Assembly (NCBI GenBank): GCA_017621815.1
Contig: JAGASK010000011.1
Location: 19,465-83,464, forward strand
Reading direction: 5' to 3'
Origin: Lachnospiraceae bacterium
GTDB lineage: Bacteria; Bacillota; Clostridia; Lachnospirales; Lachnospiraceae
DNA: 64,000 nt
Below, in pieces: positions 53,030 to 62,559 of the stretch; position 1 is the first letter of the stretch; each line of letters begins with the position of its first letter. The notes beneath the pieces were generated by a model. The model had not been told where the DNA came from and searched no databases. It was given only the letters and a program-made list of their open reading frames with translations. A program made the position numbers and the translations under genes.

Positions 53030-54292
53030 ATGGGAATGACAATGACCCAGAAGATATTGGCAGCACATGCCGGACTTGATAAAGTGGAAGCCGGCCAGTT
53101 AATAGAGGCGGAATTGGATTTGGTTCTCGGCAATGATATTACAAGTCCGGTGGCAATTAAGGAAATGGAAAAAATGAAAGTGGATGGGGTATTTAACAAA
53201 GATAAAATTGCCCTTGTGCCCGACCATTTTGTACCGAATAAAGATATCAAATCGGCAGAGCATTGCAAATGTGTAAGAGAATTTGCACGCCGCAATGAGA
53301 TTACCAACTATTTTGAAGTCGGTGAGATGGGAATTGAACATGCGCTGCTTCCTGAAAAAGGGCTGACAGTTGCAGGAGATGTTATAATCGGAGCAGATTC
53401 CCATACATGTACTTACGGCGCTTTGGGCGCATTTTCAACAGGTGTGGGAAGTACGGATATGGCAGCCGGAATGGCAACCGGAAAAGCATGGTTTAAGGTT
53501 CCATCTGCTATTAAGTTTAATCTTGTAGGGAAGCCTTCCAAATGGGTAAGCGGTAAGGATGTCATTCTGCATATTATCGGAATGATTGGCGTTGACGGCG
53601 CTTTGTATAAATCCATGGAATTTGTGGGTGAAGGTATTAAAAATCTTACCATGGATGACCGTTTCACCATTGCCAACATGGCTATTGAAGCAGGCGGAAA
53701 AAACGGCATTTTCCCTGTGGATGATTTGGCGGCCTCTTACATGAAGGAGCATTCGGACAGGGCTTATACCGTTTATGAGGCTGATGAGGATGCTGTTTAT
53801 GACGAGGAATATACCATTGATTTAAGCACTCTTCGTCCTACCATTGCATTCCCTCATCTTCCGGAAAATACGAAAACCATTGATGAAATTGCAGAGGATA
53901 TAAAAATTGATCAGGTGGTAATCGGTTCCTGCACCAATGGACGTATTGATGATATGCGAATTGCGGCAGAAGTGTTAAAAGGAAGGCATGTGGCAAAGGG
54001 AATGCGCTGTATTGTAATTCCTGCAACACAGTCTATTTATATGCAGGCTATGGAAGAAGGGCTTCTTAAAATCTTTATTGAAGCCGGTGCGGTAGTAAGT
54101 ACGCCAACCTGCGGTCCCTGCCTTGGCGGTTACATGGGAATCCTGGCAGAAGGCGAAAGATGTGTCTCCACTACCAACAGGAACTTTGTAGGCCGTATGG
54201 GACATATAAATTCTGAAATTTACCTGGCAAGTCCTGCGGTTGCAGCAGCCAGCGCCGTTACAGGGAAAATTTCCTGTCCCTGTCAGTTATAA
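53030..54292 (+). CDS. leuC: 3-isopropylmalate dehydratase large subunit
   Basis: The 420-residue aconitase-like protein has the 4Fe-4S cysteines in [12 protein letters not shown] and [15 protein letters not shown], and [25 protein letters not shown]. It is the short, anaerobe/archaea-like LeuC form that isomerises 2- to 3-isopropylmalate. ACAGGAGG precedes the ATG. leuD follows after 40 bases. Confidence 0.96.
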   Translation: MGMTMTQKILAAHAGLDKVEAGQLIEAELDLVLGNDITSPVAIKEMEKMKVDGVFNKDKIALVPDHFVPNKDIKSAEHCKCVREFARRNEITNYFEVGEMGIEHALLPEKGLTVAGDVIIGADSHTCTYGALGAFSTGVGSTDMAAGMATGKAWFKVPSAIKFNLVGKPSKWVSGKDVILHIIGMIGVDGALYKSMEFVGEGIKNLTMDDRFTIANMAIEAGGKNGIFPVDDLAASYMKEHSDRAYTVYEADEDAVYDEEYTIDLSTLRPTIAFPHLPENTKTIDEIAEDIKIDQVVIGSCTNGRIDDMRIAAEVLKGRHVAKGMRCIVIPATQSIYMQAMEEGLLKIFIEAGAVVSTPTCGPCLGGYMGILAEGERCVSTTNRNFVGRMGHINSEIYLASPAVAAASAVTGKISCPCQL

Positions 54293-54332
54293 AACAGATA
54301 TTCAGTATAAAGTGAGAAAGGAAAAGGAAAAT

Positions 54333-54821
54333 ATGAAAGCAGCAAAAGGAATTGTTTTTAAATATGGTGATAATGTTGATACAGATGTTATCATTCCCGC
54401 AAGATACTTAAATTCATCGGATCCGGCAGAACTGGCAACACATTGCATGGAGGACATTGATAAGGATTTTATTAAAAATGTAAAAAAAGGTGATATTATC
54501 GTGGCAGACAAAAATTTCGGCTGCGGTTCCTCCAGAGAGCATGCCCCTATTGCCATTAAAGCAGCCGGTGTAAGCTGTGTAATTGCGGAAACCTTTGCCA
54601 GAATATTTTACAGGAATGCAATTAATATAGGACTTCCCATCATTGAATGCCCTGAAGCCTCCAGGGGAATTGAAGCGGGAGATGAGGTAGAAGTTGATTT
54701 TGATTCCGGTATTATTAAGAACCTGACTAAGGGAACACAGTTCAAGGGACAGGCATTTCCTGAATTTATGCAGAAAATAATTGCGGCAGAAGGGCTTGTA
54801 AATTATATTAACCAGAAATAA
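54333..54821 (+). CDS. leuD: 3-isopropylmalate dehydratase small subunit
   Basis: The 162-residue swivel domain starts [22 protein letters not shown], with [19 protein letters not shown] and [15 protein letters not shown]. It completes the LeuCD enzyme. ATG 54333 follows AAAGGAAAAGG; the frame extends upstream into leuC without similarity. The 182 bases that follow hold only a possible promoter for the next gene. Confidence 0.96.
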   Translation: MKAAKGIVFKYGDNVDTDVIIPARYLNSSDPAELATHCMEDIDKDFIKNVKKGDIIVADKNFGCGSSREHAPIAIKAAGVSCVIAETFARIFYRNAINIGLPIIECPEASRGIEAGDEVEVDFDSGIIKNLTKGTQFKGQAFPEFMQKIIAAEGLVNYINQK

Positions 54822-55003
54822 CAGAAAGTTGCAGCATTGTCATATATTTTGGCAGTGCTGTACTTTTATGAAGGAATTTGTTGGTATTTTTGTGTGATAT
54901 ATGATAAAATAGCAAGAGTATTCACAGGATAGACACATTTTTTTGATATGGTGTGTTTTATGAAAAAGTTTATTACGAATTAAGGTGAGGAGGAACTTTA
55001 CAA

Positions 55004-56290
55004 ATGGCTAAGAAAAATACGCCTGAAGTAAACGCTGGGCAGAAGGTCCAGACCAAATATGACCGCAAAATGGAGGCCAGAAGAATTAAAGAAGAAAAAG
55101 ATAAAAGGGACGATAAGATTTTCAAAATTGTTTCTTCTGTCATTGGAATTGCAATTGTTCTCGGAATTGTTGCAGGAGTGGCATTTTCAGTTATTACCAA
55201 GCAGACGGCCTTAAAAGGGACTTATATCCAGGTAGGTGAGCGAAAGGTAAGCGAGCTTGAATTTGATTATTATTATAACAGCTCCGTTAATAATTATCTT
55301 ACAACCTATGGTTCATTGATTTCCTACATGGGACTTGATACCACTAAGGATTTTTCGGAGCAGGCTTATACGGATGAGATGTCATGGAAAGATATGTTTG
55401 ATCAGATGGCTGTTCAGCAGATGACCCAGATATTCGCGCTTTCGGATGATGCAAAGGCAAACGGTTTTACCTATGATGATTCTGAGGATTATGCGGAACG
55501 TGTGGAAAGCATCAAAACAGCAGCTGAAAATGCCGGAGTTTCGGTTTCGGAATATTATAAATCAGCTTTTGGAGAGCTCGCAACCGAGAAAAATGTAGCT
55601 CCATTCATGAAAGAAAATCTTTTGGCTGTAGCTTATTACAATGAACTGCTGGAAGTAAATGCTCCTTCTGATGAAGAAATTGATGCTTATTATCAGGAGA
55701 ATAAGCAGAGTTATGATAAGGTGGATTTCAGAAGCTTTGTGTTTACTGCTGATCTTGCAGAGGATGCTTCTGAGGAAGACATTAATAAGGCCATGGAGGA
55801 ACTGGAAAAACAGGCTGATGCCTTTATGGAAGCCCGCAAAGCCGGAGAAGATTTTGAAGAGCTTTGTATAAAGTATGCTCCGGAGGAAAGCAAAGCAAAT
55901 TATGAGGATGCAGATTCGGAATTTTCGTTAAGCGAAGGCATTTATTATTCGGGAGTGCCTTATACAATCAGTGAGTGGTTATATGATGATGCAAGAAAAG
56001 AGGGAGATATTACGGTTCTTGCTGATGAAACCAATCACCGGGTATATGTGGCGGAATTTATCAGCAAATATTATGATGAAGCAGATGATGCAAGCATTTC
56101 AAGTGTAATTTCTTCCGATAAAGTTACGGATTATATTGCTGGTTTAGTGGAGAAATATGAAATTACGGATACTAAAAACAGATTAAAATACCTTACAGTA
56201 AATACGGAATCGGAAACGGAAGAAAATACAACAGAAGAAACAGCGGATGAAGCTGTCGGTGAAGAAAGCACAGAGTCTGCTGCAGAATAA
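55004..56290 (+). CDS. Membrane-anchored PpiC/SurA-like peptidyl-prolyl isomerase foldase
   Basis: The 428-residue protein has a basic cytoplasmic stretch (1-42, KMEARRIKEEKDKRDDKIFK), one membrane helix (about 44-66), a SurA-N-like helical region (about 75-225) and a parvulin-type domain (about 225-370: VDFRSFVFTAD, EDFEELCIKYAPEES), ending in an acidic Glu/Thr tail. It should help secreted proteins fold at the outer membrane face, like PrsA but with a helix anchor rather than a lipid. GAGGAGG precedes the ATG, and it is followed by a terminator. Confidence 0.82.
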   Translation: MAKKNTPEVNAGQKVQTKYDRKMEARRIKEEKDKRDDKIFKIVSSVIGIAIVLGIVAGVAFSVITKQTALKGTYIQVGERKVSELEFDYYYNSSVNNYLTTYGSLISYMGLDTTKDFSEQAYTDEMSWKDMFDQMAVQQMTQIFALSDDAKANGFTYDDSEDYAERVESIKTAAENAGVSVSEYYKSAFGELATEKNVAPFMKENLLAVAYYNELLEVNAPSDEEIDAYYQENKQSYDKVDFRSFVFTADLAEDASEEDINKAMEELEKQADAFMEARKAGEDFEELCIKYAPEESKANYEDADSEFSLSEGIYYSGVPYTISEWLYDDARKEGDITVLADETNHRVYVAEFISKYYDEADDASISSVISSDKVTDYIAGLVEKYEITDTKNRLKYLTVNTESETEENTTEETADEAVGEESTESAAE

Positions 56291-56335
56291 CGGAAAAATA
56301 TTGGAAAGTACATTTTGTGAATTTTCTGCGCTATA

Positions 56336-56377
56336 AAAAACAACCTGCGAAGGTCTTGACCTTTTCAGGTTGTTTTT
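56336..56377 (+). terminator. Terminator of the PpiC-like gene
   Basis: AAAAACAACCTG (56336-56347) pairs with CAGGTTGTTTTT (56366-56377), enclosing an AAGGT/ACCTT stem; the right arm ends in five T. Confidence 0.85.
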
Positions 56378-56389
56378 GCAGCATATGAA

Positions 56390-57175
56390 TTAACCTTGAA
56401 AGGAAGCGGTAAAATATCCGGCATCAGAGAGGGGCTCCCCGCCATTTAACAGATGATGAACATCTCCCATGGCCTGTACACGAAAGTAAGCTTCATTGCT
56501 CCAACGTTCTTCCGTGGCAAGAATTGTAAGTGAGGTAGTGGGAAGGAAGAATCCGTGTGTTAAAAGCGGAAAAGGAATATTCAGCAGGTGAGACAGCATG
56601 ATGCAGATAGCGCCCAGATGACAAAATATTACAATAACCGGCTCCTTGTCGCTGCACACCTGATTATTTATATGACCCATATTGTCAGGAGAAACAGTGG
56701 AGGTAATGAAAACTTCCTCTTTATCAGGCATACGATAGAAATTCTGTTCGCGGACATAACCGTAGGTTTCAAGAAGGTTATCCAGGTTTGAACAAACCTC
56801 GGGATATTTTTTCGCAATTACAGGATTTTGCTTCATGACATCAGAATTTACCCAGTTTTCCTTTGAAAACATCAGGGGATCACTGCTCCAGAAAGAAGGA
56901 ACAAAATCCCAGGGAACTCCGCATCTTCCTGTTACCGGGTCGTTAATAAAATAGGAAAATTCCTGAACCCAGTCAAGGGTTTTAGCTGTGCGGTTCATTT
57001 TGTTCAGCGTACAGGAAGCGGTATCTTTTGCACGTCCAAGGGGAGAACAGTAAAAATCTGTAACATTCCATTTACAGATACGCTCCGCAAGAAGTTCTGC
57101 TTCACGCCAGCCTTTTTCTGTTAAAGTATCATTTTTATAATCTGGTTCACCATGGCGGACAAAAATAATTCTCAT
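56390..57175 (-). CDS. Histidine phosphatase (phosphoglycerate-mutase-like) protein
   Basis: The 261-residue protein starts with the RHG signature MRIIFVRHGEPDY (R7-H8-G9) and continues TLTEKGWREAELLAERI and YCSPLGRAKDTA. The second catalytic His is likely in VIFCHLGAICIML. Such proteins dephosphorylate small phosphorylated substrates; the target is unknown. It is monocistronic on the minus strand, with AAAGGATGG before its ATG, convergent with the PpiC-like gene. Confidence 0.86.
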   Translation of the reverse strand: MRIIFVRHGEPDYKNDTLTEKGWREAELLAERICKWNVTDFYCSPLGRAKDTASCTLNKMNRTAKTLDWVQEFSYFINDPVTGRCGVPWDFVPSFWSSDPLMFSKENWVNSDVMKQNPVIAKKYPEVCSNLDNLLETYGYVREQNFYRMPDKEEVFITSTVSPDNMGHINNQVCSDKEPVIVIFCHLGAICIMLSHLLNIPFPLLTHGFFLPTTSLTILATEERWSNEAYFRVQAMGDVHHLLNGGEPLSDAGYFTASFQG

Positions 57176-57282
57176 AGTAATCCATCCTTTAATATTCAGA
57201 TTTCAGCGCAGATTATTTTTATCTGTCTCTGATTAATATAGTATAGCATATACAAACAGGAAAAGAAATAACCTTAAAATAC

Positions 57283-57311
57283 TTGAAACATATGTTCGTA
57301 TATGGTAAAAT
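57283..57311 (+). promoter_or_regulatory. Promoter of the NusG_II-Gx-ruvAB-zapA operon
   Basis: TTGAAA (57283-57288) and TAAAAT preceded by TGG (57306-57311), 17-base spacer, about 40 bases before the first start. Confidence 0.65.
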
Positions 57312-57349
57312 CATTAAGTATAAAACAAATGAAGACAGAGTGAAATAAT

Positions 57350-57727
57350 ATGCAAAAGCTGAAAGCTGATATCTTTGTAATAGGAATAATTTTAATAGCA
57401 GCACTGCTGTTTTTTATCATTCCAAGGGTAATGAACAGACAAAGTGAAAATGGTGAAGTTGAATTCTGGCAGGATGGAAAATTATTGTACAGCTATTCTT
57501 TGTCTGAAGACAGAATTGTTTCGATACAGGCCAGTGACGGAGGGTATAATCTGGTGCTGATAAACGGAGGAAGCGCCAGGGTAACTGATGCCGATTGCCC
57601 TGATAAGCTTTGCATAAGACAGCGGAGTATCTCAGAGAACGGAGAAAGTATTATTTGTCTGCCGCATAAGCTTGTTGTGCAGATTACATCAGGGAAGGAG
57701 AGTGACCTTGATGCGGTCGCGAATTAG
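57350..57727 (+). CDS. NusG domain II-like membrane-anchored protein
   Basis: The 125-residue protein has an N-terminal membrane helix (about 8-27), then a NusG_II beta domain (VEFWQDGKLLYSYSLSEDRI, VTDADCPDKLCIRQRSIS, ESIICLPHKLVVQI). Paired cysteines (CPDKLC, C-LPHK) are typical of the family, which is often found with Gx transporters and FMN-related proteins. It heads the operon, 3 bases before the Gx gene. Confidence 0.88.
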   Translation: MQKLKADIFVIGIILIAALLFFIIPRVMNRQSENGEVEFWQDGKLLYSYSLSEDRIVSIQASDGGYNLVLINGGSARVTDADCPDKLCIRQRSISENGESIICLPHKLVVQITSGKESDLDAVAN

Positions 57728-57730
57728 TAC

Positions 57731-58240
57731 ATGAAAGGTAACATAGCATATCTGGGTTTATTACTTGCATTTGCGCTTATTTTATCATATATTGAAGCTT
57801 TAATTCCGTTTCAGTTCGGCATTCCGGGGATTAAACTCGGACTTACTAATCTTGCGGTAATATTGTGCATTTATCTGATAGGATACCGGGAAGCCTTGCT
57901 GCTGACGTTATCAAAGGCTGTTATCTGCGGTTTTCTTTTTGGAAACCTTACCATGATTTTTTATAGTCTTTCGGGTGCTTTTTTTAGCTGTATTATTATG
58001 GTGGTTATGGCTAAAAGCGGCAAATTTCATCTGCCTGTAATCAGTGCAGCGGGAGGTGTAATGCATAACATAGGGCAGATTGCAGTTGCATATTTGACAG
58101 TAAAAACCTATGGTATTCTGTATTATATTCCAATGTTGATTCTGTCAGGTCTTGTTACAGGAATTTTAATCGGTATTGCGGCAACACTGGTAATGCCTTA
58201 TATTAAAAAGGTTATAGTTAAAAGAGAGGGCAATTTATGA
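57731..58240 (+). CDS. Gx transporter family membrane protein
   Basis: The 169-residue protein has about five membrane helices and the Gx/HepT-I signature EALIPFQFGIPGIKLGLTN. The family resembles ECF transporter S-components and was once labelled heptaprenyl diphosphate synthase component I. The substrate is unknown. It overlaps ruvA by 4 bases and follows the NusG_II gene by 3. Confidence 0.88.
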   Translation: MKGNIAYLGLLLAFALILSYIEALIPFQFGIPGIKLGLTNLAVILCIYLIGYREALLLTLSKAVICGFLFGNLTMIFYSLSGAFFSCIIMVVMAKSGKFHLPVISAAGGVMHNIGQIAVAYLTVKTYGILYYIPMLILSGLVTGILIGIAATLVMPYIKKVIVKREGNL

Positions 58241-58848
58241 TAGCATTTGTCAGAGGAGAAATTGAAAATATTTCTGAAGATAATGTTGTAATAGATGTAG
58301 GAGGAATCGGGTATAATATCAGGATTTCAACAGGAACTGCAGGAAGACTTCCGGGAATCGGAGGAGAAGTAAAGCTTTATACCTACACCTGCGTAAGGGA
58401 AGATGCATTTTGGCTTTATGGCTTCTTATCCAGGGATGAATTGGAGATTTTTAAACTGTTGATTACAGTAAACGGTATCGGGCCTAAAGGGGGACTTGCT
58501 ATTTTATCCGTTATGACTGCGGATGATCTGAGGTTTGCCATTATGTCAGGAGATACAAAGGCCATTGCCAAAGCGCCGGGAATAGGGGCTAAGACGGCAG
58601 GAAGAGTTATCCTTGATTTGAAAGATAAAATATCTATTGAGGATACGCTGATTCAAAAAGAAATGAACGGCTATACAGCAGGAACGGGTACGAATGAGGA
58701 AAATAATGCCAGAAATGAGGCAGTCGAAGCACTTATTGCATTGGGGTACAGCGCTTCAGATGCATTAAAAGCGGTCAAAAAGGCAAATCCTGCAGAAAAT
58801 GCGGATGCAGAGACTATTTTAAAGCTGGCTTTAAAAAATATGTTTTAG
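58237..58848 (+). CDS. ruvA: Holliday junction branch migration protein RuvA
   Basis: The 203-residue protein has the OB-fold start MIAFVRGEIENISEDNVVIDVGGIGY, two HhH motifs (LITVNGIGPKGGLAIL, IAKAPGIGAKTAGRVI) and the C-terminal UBA-like RuvB-binding domain (EAVEALIALGYSASDALKAV). It binds Holliday junctions and loads RuvB. It overlaps the Gx gene and precedes ruvB by 20 bases. Confidence 0.97.
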   Translation: MIAFVRGEIENISEDNVVIDVGGIGYNIRISTGTAGRLPGIGGEVKLYTYTCVREDAFWLYGFLSRDELEIFKLLITVNGIGPKGGLAILSVMTADDLRFAIMSGDTKAIAKAPGIGAKTAGRVILDLKDKISIEDTLIQKEMNGYTAGTGTNEENNARNEAVEALIALGYSASDALKAVKKANPAENADAETILKLALKNMF

Positions 58849-58868
58849 CAGACAAGTAGGAACAATCC

Positions 58869-59867
58869 ATGGCAAAAAGAATGATTGAAACTAATTTAAT
58901 TGAAGAAGATATAAAAATAGAAGGTTCTCTTCGACCTGAAAAATTGACTGACTATATCGGTCAGTCAAAAATCAAGGAAAATCTCAAGATTTATATAGAG
59001 GCGGCAAAACAAAGAAATGACCCGCTGGATCATGTCCTTTTTTACGGTCCTCCCGGACTCGGAAAAACAACATTGGCAGGAATTATTGCCAATGAAATGG
59101 GAGTAAATATGAAGGTAACCAGCGGTCCTGCAATTGAAAAGCCGGGAGAAATGGCGGCAATTTTAAATAATCTGCAGGAAGGAGACCTTTTATTTGTTGA
59201 TGAAATTCATCGTCTGAACAGGCAGGTGGAGGAAGTCCTTTATCCTGCAATGGAAGATTACGCGATTGACATTATGATTGGTAAAGGACAGGCTGCCCGT
59301 TCCATCAGGCTGGATCTCCCCAAGTTTACATTGGTTGGAGCCACTACAAGAGCAGGACTTCTAACAGCTCCGCTCAGGGACAGATTCGGAATTATTCACA
59401 GGCTGGAATTTTATTCAGTGGAAGAATTGCAGCAGATTATCATGCATTCGGCCAAGATACTGAATGCGCCTATAGAGCTTGCAGGTGCAAAGGAAATGGC
59501 AAGAAGAAGCAGAGGAACGCCGCGTCTTGCAAACAGGATTTTAAAAAGAGTCAGGGATTTTGCACAGGTAAAATATGAAGGAATTATCACGGAAGAAATT
59601 GCAATAACAGCTCTTGATTTAATGGATGTAGATCCTATGGGCTTAGACCATATTGACAGGAATATACTTCTTACCATGATTCATAAATTCGGCGGCGGAC
59701 CGGTAGGACTTGATACCCTGGCAGCTGCCATCGGAGAGGATTCGGGAACCATAGAAGATGTATATGAACCCTATCTCATTAAAAACGGATTTATTAACAG
59801 AACCCCCCGCGGCAGAGTCGTTACAGAATACGCATATCACCATTTAGGTCTTGAAATTCCGGAGTGA
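58869..59867 (+). CDS. ruvB: Holliday junction branch migration ATPase RuvB
   Basis: The 332-residue AAA+ helicase has [20 protein letters not shown], Walker [12 protein letters not shown], Walker [24 protein letters not shown], sensor [15 protein letters not shown] and the winged helix at the end ([22 protein letters not shown]). It drives branch migration with RuvA. The ATG follows GTAGGA. Confidence 0.98.
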   Translation: MAKRMIETNLIEEDIKIEGSLRPEKLTDYIGQSKIKENLKIYIEAAKQRNDPLDHVLFYGPPGLGKTTLAGIIANEMGVNMKVTSGPAIEKPGEMAAILNNLQEGDLLFVDEIHRLNRQVEEVLYPAMEDYAIDIMIGKGQAARSIRLDLPKFTLVGATTRAGLLTAPLRDRFGIIHRLEFYSVEELQQIIMHSAKILNAPIELAGAKEMARRSRGTPRLANRILKRVRDFAQVKYEGIITEEIAITALDLMDVDPMGLDHIDRNILLTMIHKFGGGPVGLDTLAAAIGEDSGTIEDVYEPYLIKNGFINRTPRGRVVTEYAYHHLGLEIPE

Positions 59868-59915
59868 TATAAGTATAATCAAGATATAATGTTCTTCGTA
59901 AAGGGGTGAATCTGA

Positions 59916-60314
59916 TTGTCAGTAAAAACAGATACAGAAGTAATTATCGGCGGAAAAGTATTTACATTAAGCGGCTATGAAAGTGAAGAGTATTTGCAGA
60001 AAGTTGCTTCCTATATTAATAATAAAATGGCTGAATACAATAAGGTGGATTCTTTCAGGAGGCAGCCTGTTGACACGCAGAATGTTTTGCTGCATTTGAA
60101 TATAGCGGATGATTATTTCAAGGCGAAAAAACAGATTACTCTTTTAGAAGAAGAAATTCAGGGTAAAGAAAAAGAATTATATAATTTAAAGCATGAATTA
60201 ATTGCGGCACAGATAAAACTTGAAAATACCGAAAAAACAATTAAAACGCTTCAGAATGAGGTAAATGAAAGTGCCAAGAAAATTGTCAGGCTTGAAACTG
60301 AATTAAAAAATTAA
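59916..60314 (+). CDS. zapA: Cell division protein ZapA
   Basis: The 132-residue protein has the ZapA core (VIIGGKVFTLSGYESEEYLQKVASYINNKM) and a long C-terminal coiled coil (about 65-132). It bundles FtsZ at mid-cell. The start is TTG 59916, fixed by AAAGGGGTG 7 bases upstream; no in-frame ATG lies nearby. It closes the operon before an intrinsic terminator. Confidence 0.9.
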   Translation: MSVKTDTEVIIGGKVFTLSGYESEEYLQKVASYINNKMAEYNKVDSFRRQPVDTQNVLLHLNIADDYFKAKKQITLLEEEIQGKEKELYNLKHELIAAQIKLENTEKTIKTLQNEVNESAKKIVRLETELKN

Positions 60315-60316
60315 CC

Positions 60317-60345
60317 AAAAAGCTGTCTTACCGGACAGCTTTTTG
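60317..60345 (+). terminator. Terminator of the ruvAB-zapA operon
   Basis: AAAAAGCTGTC and GACAGCTTTTT form an 11-bp stem with a 6-base loop; the right arm ends in five T. The next bases, TTCAACAATAGAAA, match the left arm of the dispersed repeat but no right arm follows. Confidence 0.85.
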
Positions 60346-60375
60346 TTCAACAATAGAAATTTTAACAGGAGTATT

Positions 60376-62559
60376 ATGAGAAAAGTGGAATTACTGGCAC
60401 CGGCAGGAAACTTTGAGGCACTTAGGGGTGCCATTGCGGCAGGTGCTGATGCGGTTTATTTGGGAGGCAGTGCTTTCGGGGCAAGAGCCTATGCGGAAAA
60501 TTTTTCACAAGAGGAAATCTGCAGGGGAATTCATATTGCTCATTTATTTCATGTGAAAATATATCTGACTGTCAACACACTTGTAAAAGAAAATGAATTT
60601 GAAAGCCTGTATTCTTTTTTATGCCCCTTTTATGAAGCAGGGCTTGACGGCGTTATTATTCAGGACCTGGGAGTTTTTTACTTTATACGTAAGTATTTTC
60701 CGGGGCTTGAATTGCATATAAGTACGCAGATGACAGTAACAGGTTTTTACGGGGCGCAGCTTTTAAAACAAGAAGGTGCGTCCAGAATTGTGCCTGCAAG
60801 AGAGTTGTCTCTGCAGGAAATTAAGCTGATAAAAAAGAATGCGGATATTGAAGTAGAGACCTTCATTCATGGAGCAATGTGTTATTGCTATTCGGGACAA
60901 TGCCTTTTCAGCAGTATTTTAGGCGGAAGGAGCGGAAACAGAGGACGGTGCGCCCAGCCCTGCCGTCTGCCTTACAGGGTAAACGGCGGAAAAGAAGAGT
61001 ATCCTTTAAGTATGAAGGATATGTGTACGCTGAATATTCTGCCGGAGCTGATAGAAGCCGGGATTGATTCTTTCAAAATAGAAGGAAGAATGAAAAAGCC
61101 GGAATATGCGGCTGGTGTAACGGCCGTTTACCGGAAATATATCGATTTGTATTATCAGTGCCCTGAAAAGTATCAAATAGAAGATAAGGATTTGGATTAT
61201 TTAAAATCGTTATATATCAGAACGGATATCGGAGAAGGCTATTATAAGAAATATAACGGAAAAGATATGGTTACCCTTACTTCGCCTGCTTATCTGGGAA
61301 GTGATGAGCAATTACTGAAAGAAATCAGAAAAACCTATCTTGAAGCAGAAAACAGGATTTCTGTCAGGGCAAAGGCGGTATTGAAAACCGGACAGCCTGC
61401 GGTTATGGAGCTTATTTCTGATAACGCGGAAATTTCTGTTTCAGGAGACCTGGTGCAAAAGGCAGAAAAACAGCCGCTTTCTTATCAAAAAATAAAAGGA
61501 CAGCTGCTGAAAAGCGGAGAAACGGCTTTTAAAATTGAAGATGTACAGTTAGATGCTGATGAGGGTATTTTTATGCCAGTCAGCAGCCTTAACTGTCTCA
61601 GAAGAAATGCAGTGAATGCGCTGGAGGAAAAAATAACAGCGTTGAACGGTTTTGCTTACAAAGAAAGAGAAAAAGCTGATTATAACGAGCCGGTCTTTTC
61701 TCCGGCTGCAGAGTATGAAGAAGAGAATGAAGATATATCCCCAAAACGTGAAAAAGTCCTGCATATACTTATTAATACTGCGGACCAGCTGATGGCGGCG
61801 GCTTCAGAAGGCTGTGGCAGGATTTATATTGATAAACTTCAGATAAACAATGAGCTTATTTCAAAATTAAGAGATTTGGGTAAGGACGGATGTGAGTTTT
61901 ATCTTGTGTTTCCTTATATCGTGCGGGATAAAGATTCGGATAAACTGGAAGAATTGTACCGTTTTTTAAAAGAAGATGTTTTTGCAGGGGCATTAATACG
62001 GAATCTGGAAACACTTTCATTTCTGGAACAGAGAGGCTTTAATAAAAAAATAGTTTCCGACATCAATATATATGCATGGAATAGTTATGCCTGCCGGTTT
62101 TTGAAGGAACATGTAAGTGAGATTTATGTTCCGGCTGAGCTTAACAAACATGAACTGTTGCAGCTGAAAAAGAAAACGGACGGAAAATATTCTTTGTCTG
62201 CCATGATATATGGCAGGCTTCCAATGATGATTTCTGCCAACTGCATAAGGAAAACCTCGGATAAATGCGGCAGCGTTCCGGGTTTTCTGACATTATCCGA
62301 CCGTTACAGCAAAGAATTTCCTGTTTATACTGATTGTGTTTACTGTTATAATGTTATATACAACAGTGTACCGCTTTCGCTTCACAGTCTGTTTAAGAAA
62401 GGACATGCGGTTCCTGAGGTCAGCCGCCTTGATTTTACCGTGGAGGACAGGAAGGAAACAGAGGCTGTTATAAGATATTTCAAAGGCCTTTTGAAACAAT
62501 ACAAGGAGCCTTTTTATAAAGAATTTACAACAGGGCACTATAAACGAGGAGTAGAATAA
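60376..62559 (+). CDS. U32 family peptidase with DUF3656 domain
   Basis: The 727-residue protein has the U32 barrel (VELLAPAGNFEALRGAIAAGADAVYLGG), the cluster-type cysteine region GAMCYCYSGQCLFSS ... CAQPCRLPYR, and a long C-terminal half including the DUF3656 'collagenase-like' segment. Members include RlhA, which hydroxylates C2501 of 23S rRNA, and protease-annotated homologues. ATG 60376 follows ACAGGAG. The FtsW/RodA-like gene starts one base after its stop codon ends. Confidence 0.9.
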   Translation: MRKVELLAPAGNFEALRGAIAAGADAVYLGGSAFGARAYAENFSQEEICRGIHIAHLFHVKIYLTVNTLVKENEFESLYSFLCPFYEAGLDGVIIQDLGVFYFIRKYFPGLELHISTQMTVTGFYGAQLLKQEGASRIVPARELSLQEIKLIKKNADIEVETFIHGAMCYCYSGQCLFSSILGGRSGNRGRCAQPCRLPYRVNGGKEEYPLSMKDMCTLNILPELIEAGIDSFKIEGRMKKPEYAAGVTAVYRKYIDLYYQCPEKYQIEDKDLDYLKSLYIRTDIGEGYYKKYNGKDMVTLTSPAYLGSDEQLLKEIRKTYLEAENRISVRAKAVLKTGQPAVMELISDNAEISVSGDLVQKAEKQPLSYQKIKGQLLKSGETAFKIEDVQLDADEGIFMPVSSLNCLRRNAVNALEEKITALNGFAYKEREKADYNEPVFSPAAEYEEENEDISPKREKVLHILINTADQLMAAASEGCGRIYIDKLQINNELISKLRDLGKDGCEFYLVFPYIVRDKDSDKLEELYRFLKEDVFAGALIRNLETLSFLEQRGFNKKIVSDINIYAWNSYACRFLKEHVSEIYVPAELNKHELLQLKKKTDGKYSLSAMIYGRLPMMISANCIRKTSDKCGSVPGFLTLSDRYSKEFPVYTDCVYCYNVIYNSVPLSLHSLFKKGHAVPEVSRLDFTVEDRKETEAVIRYFKGLLKQYKEPFYKEFTTGHYKRGVE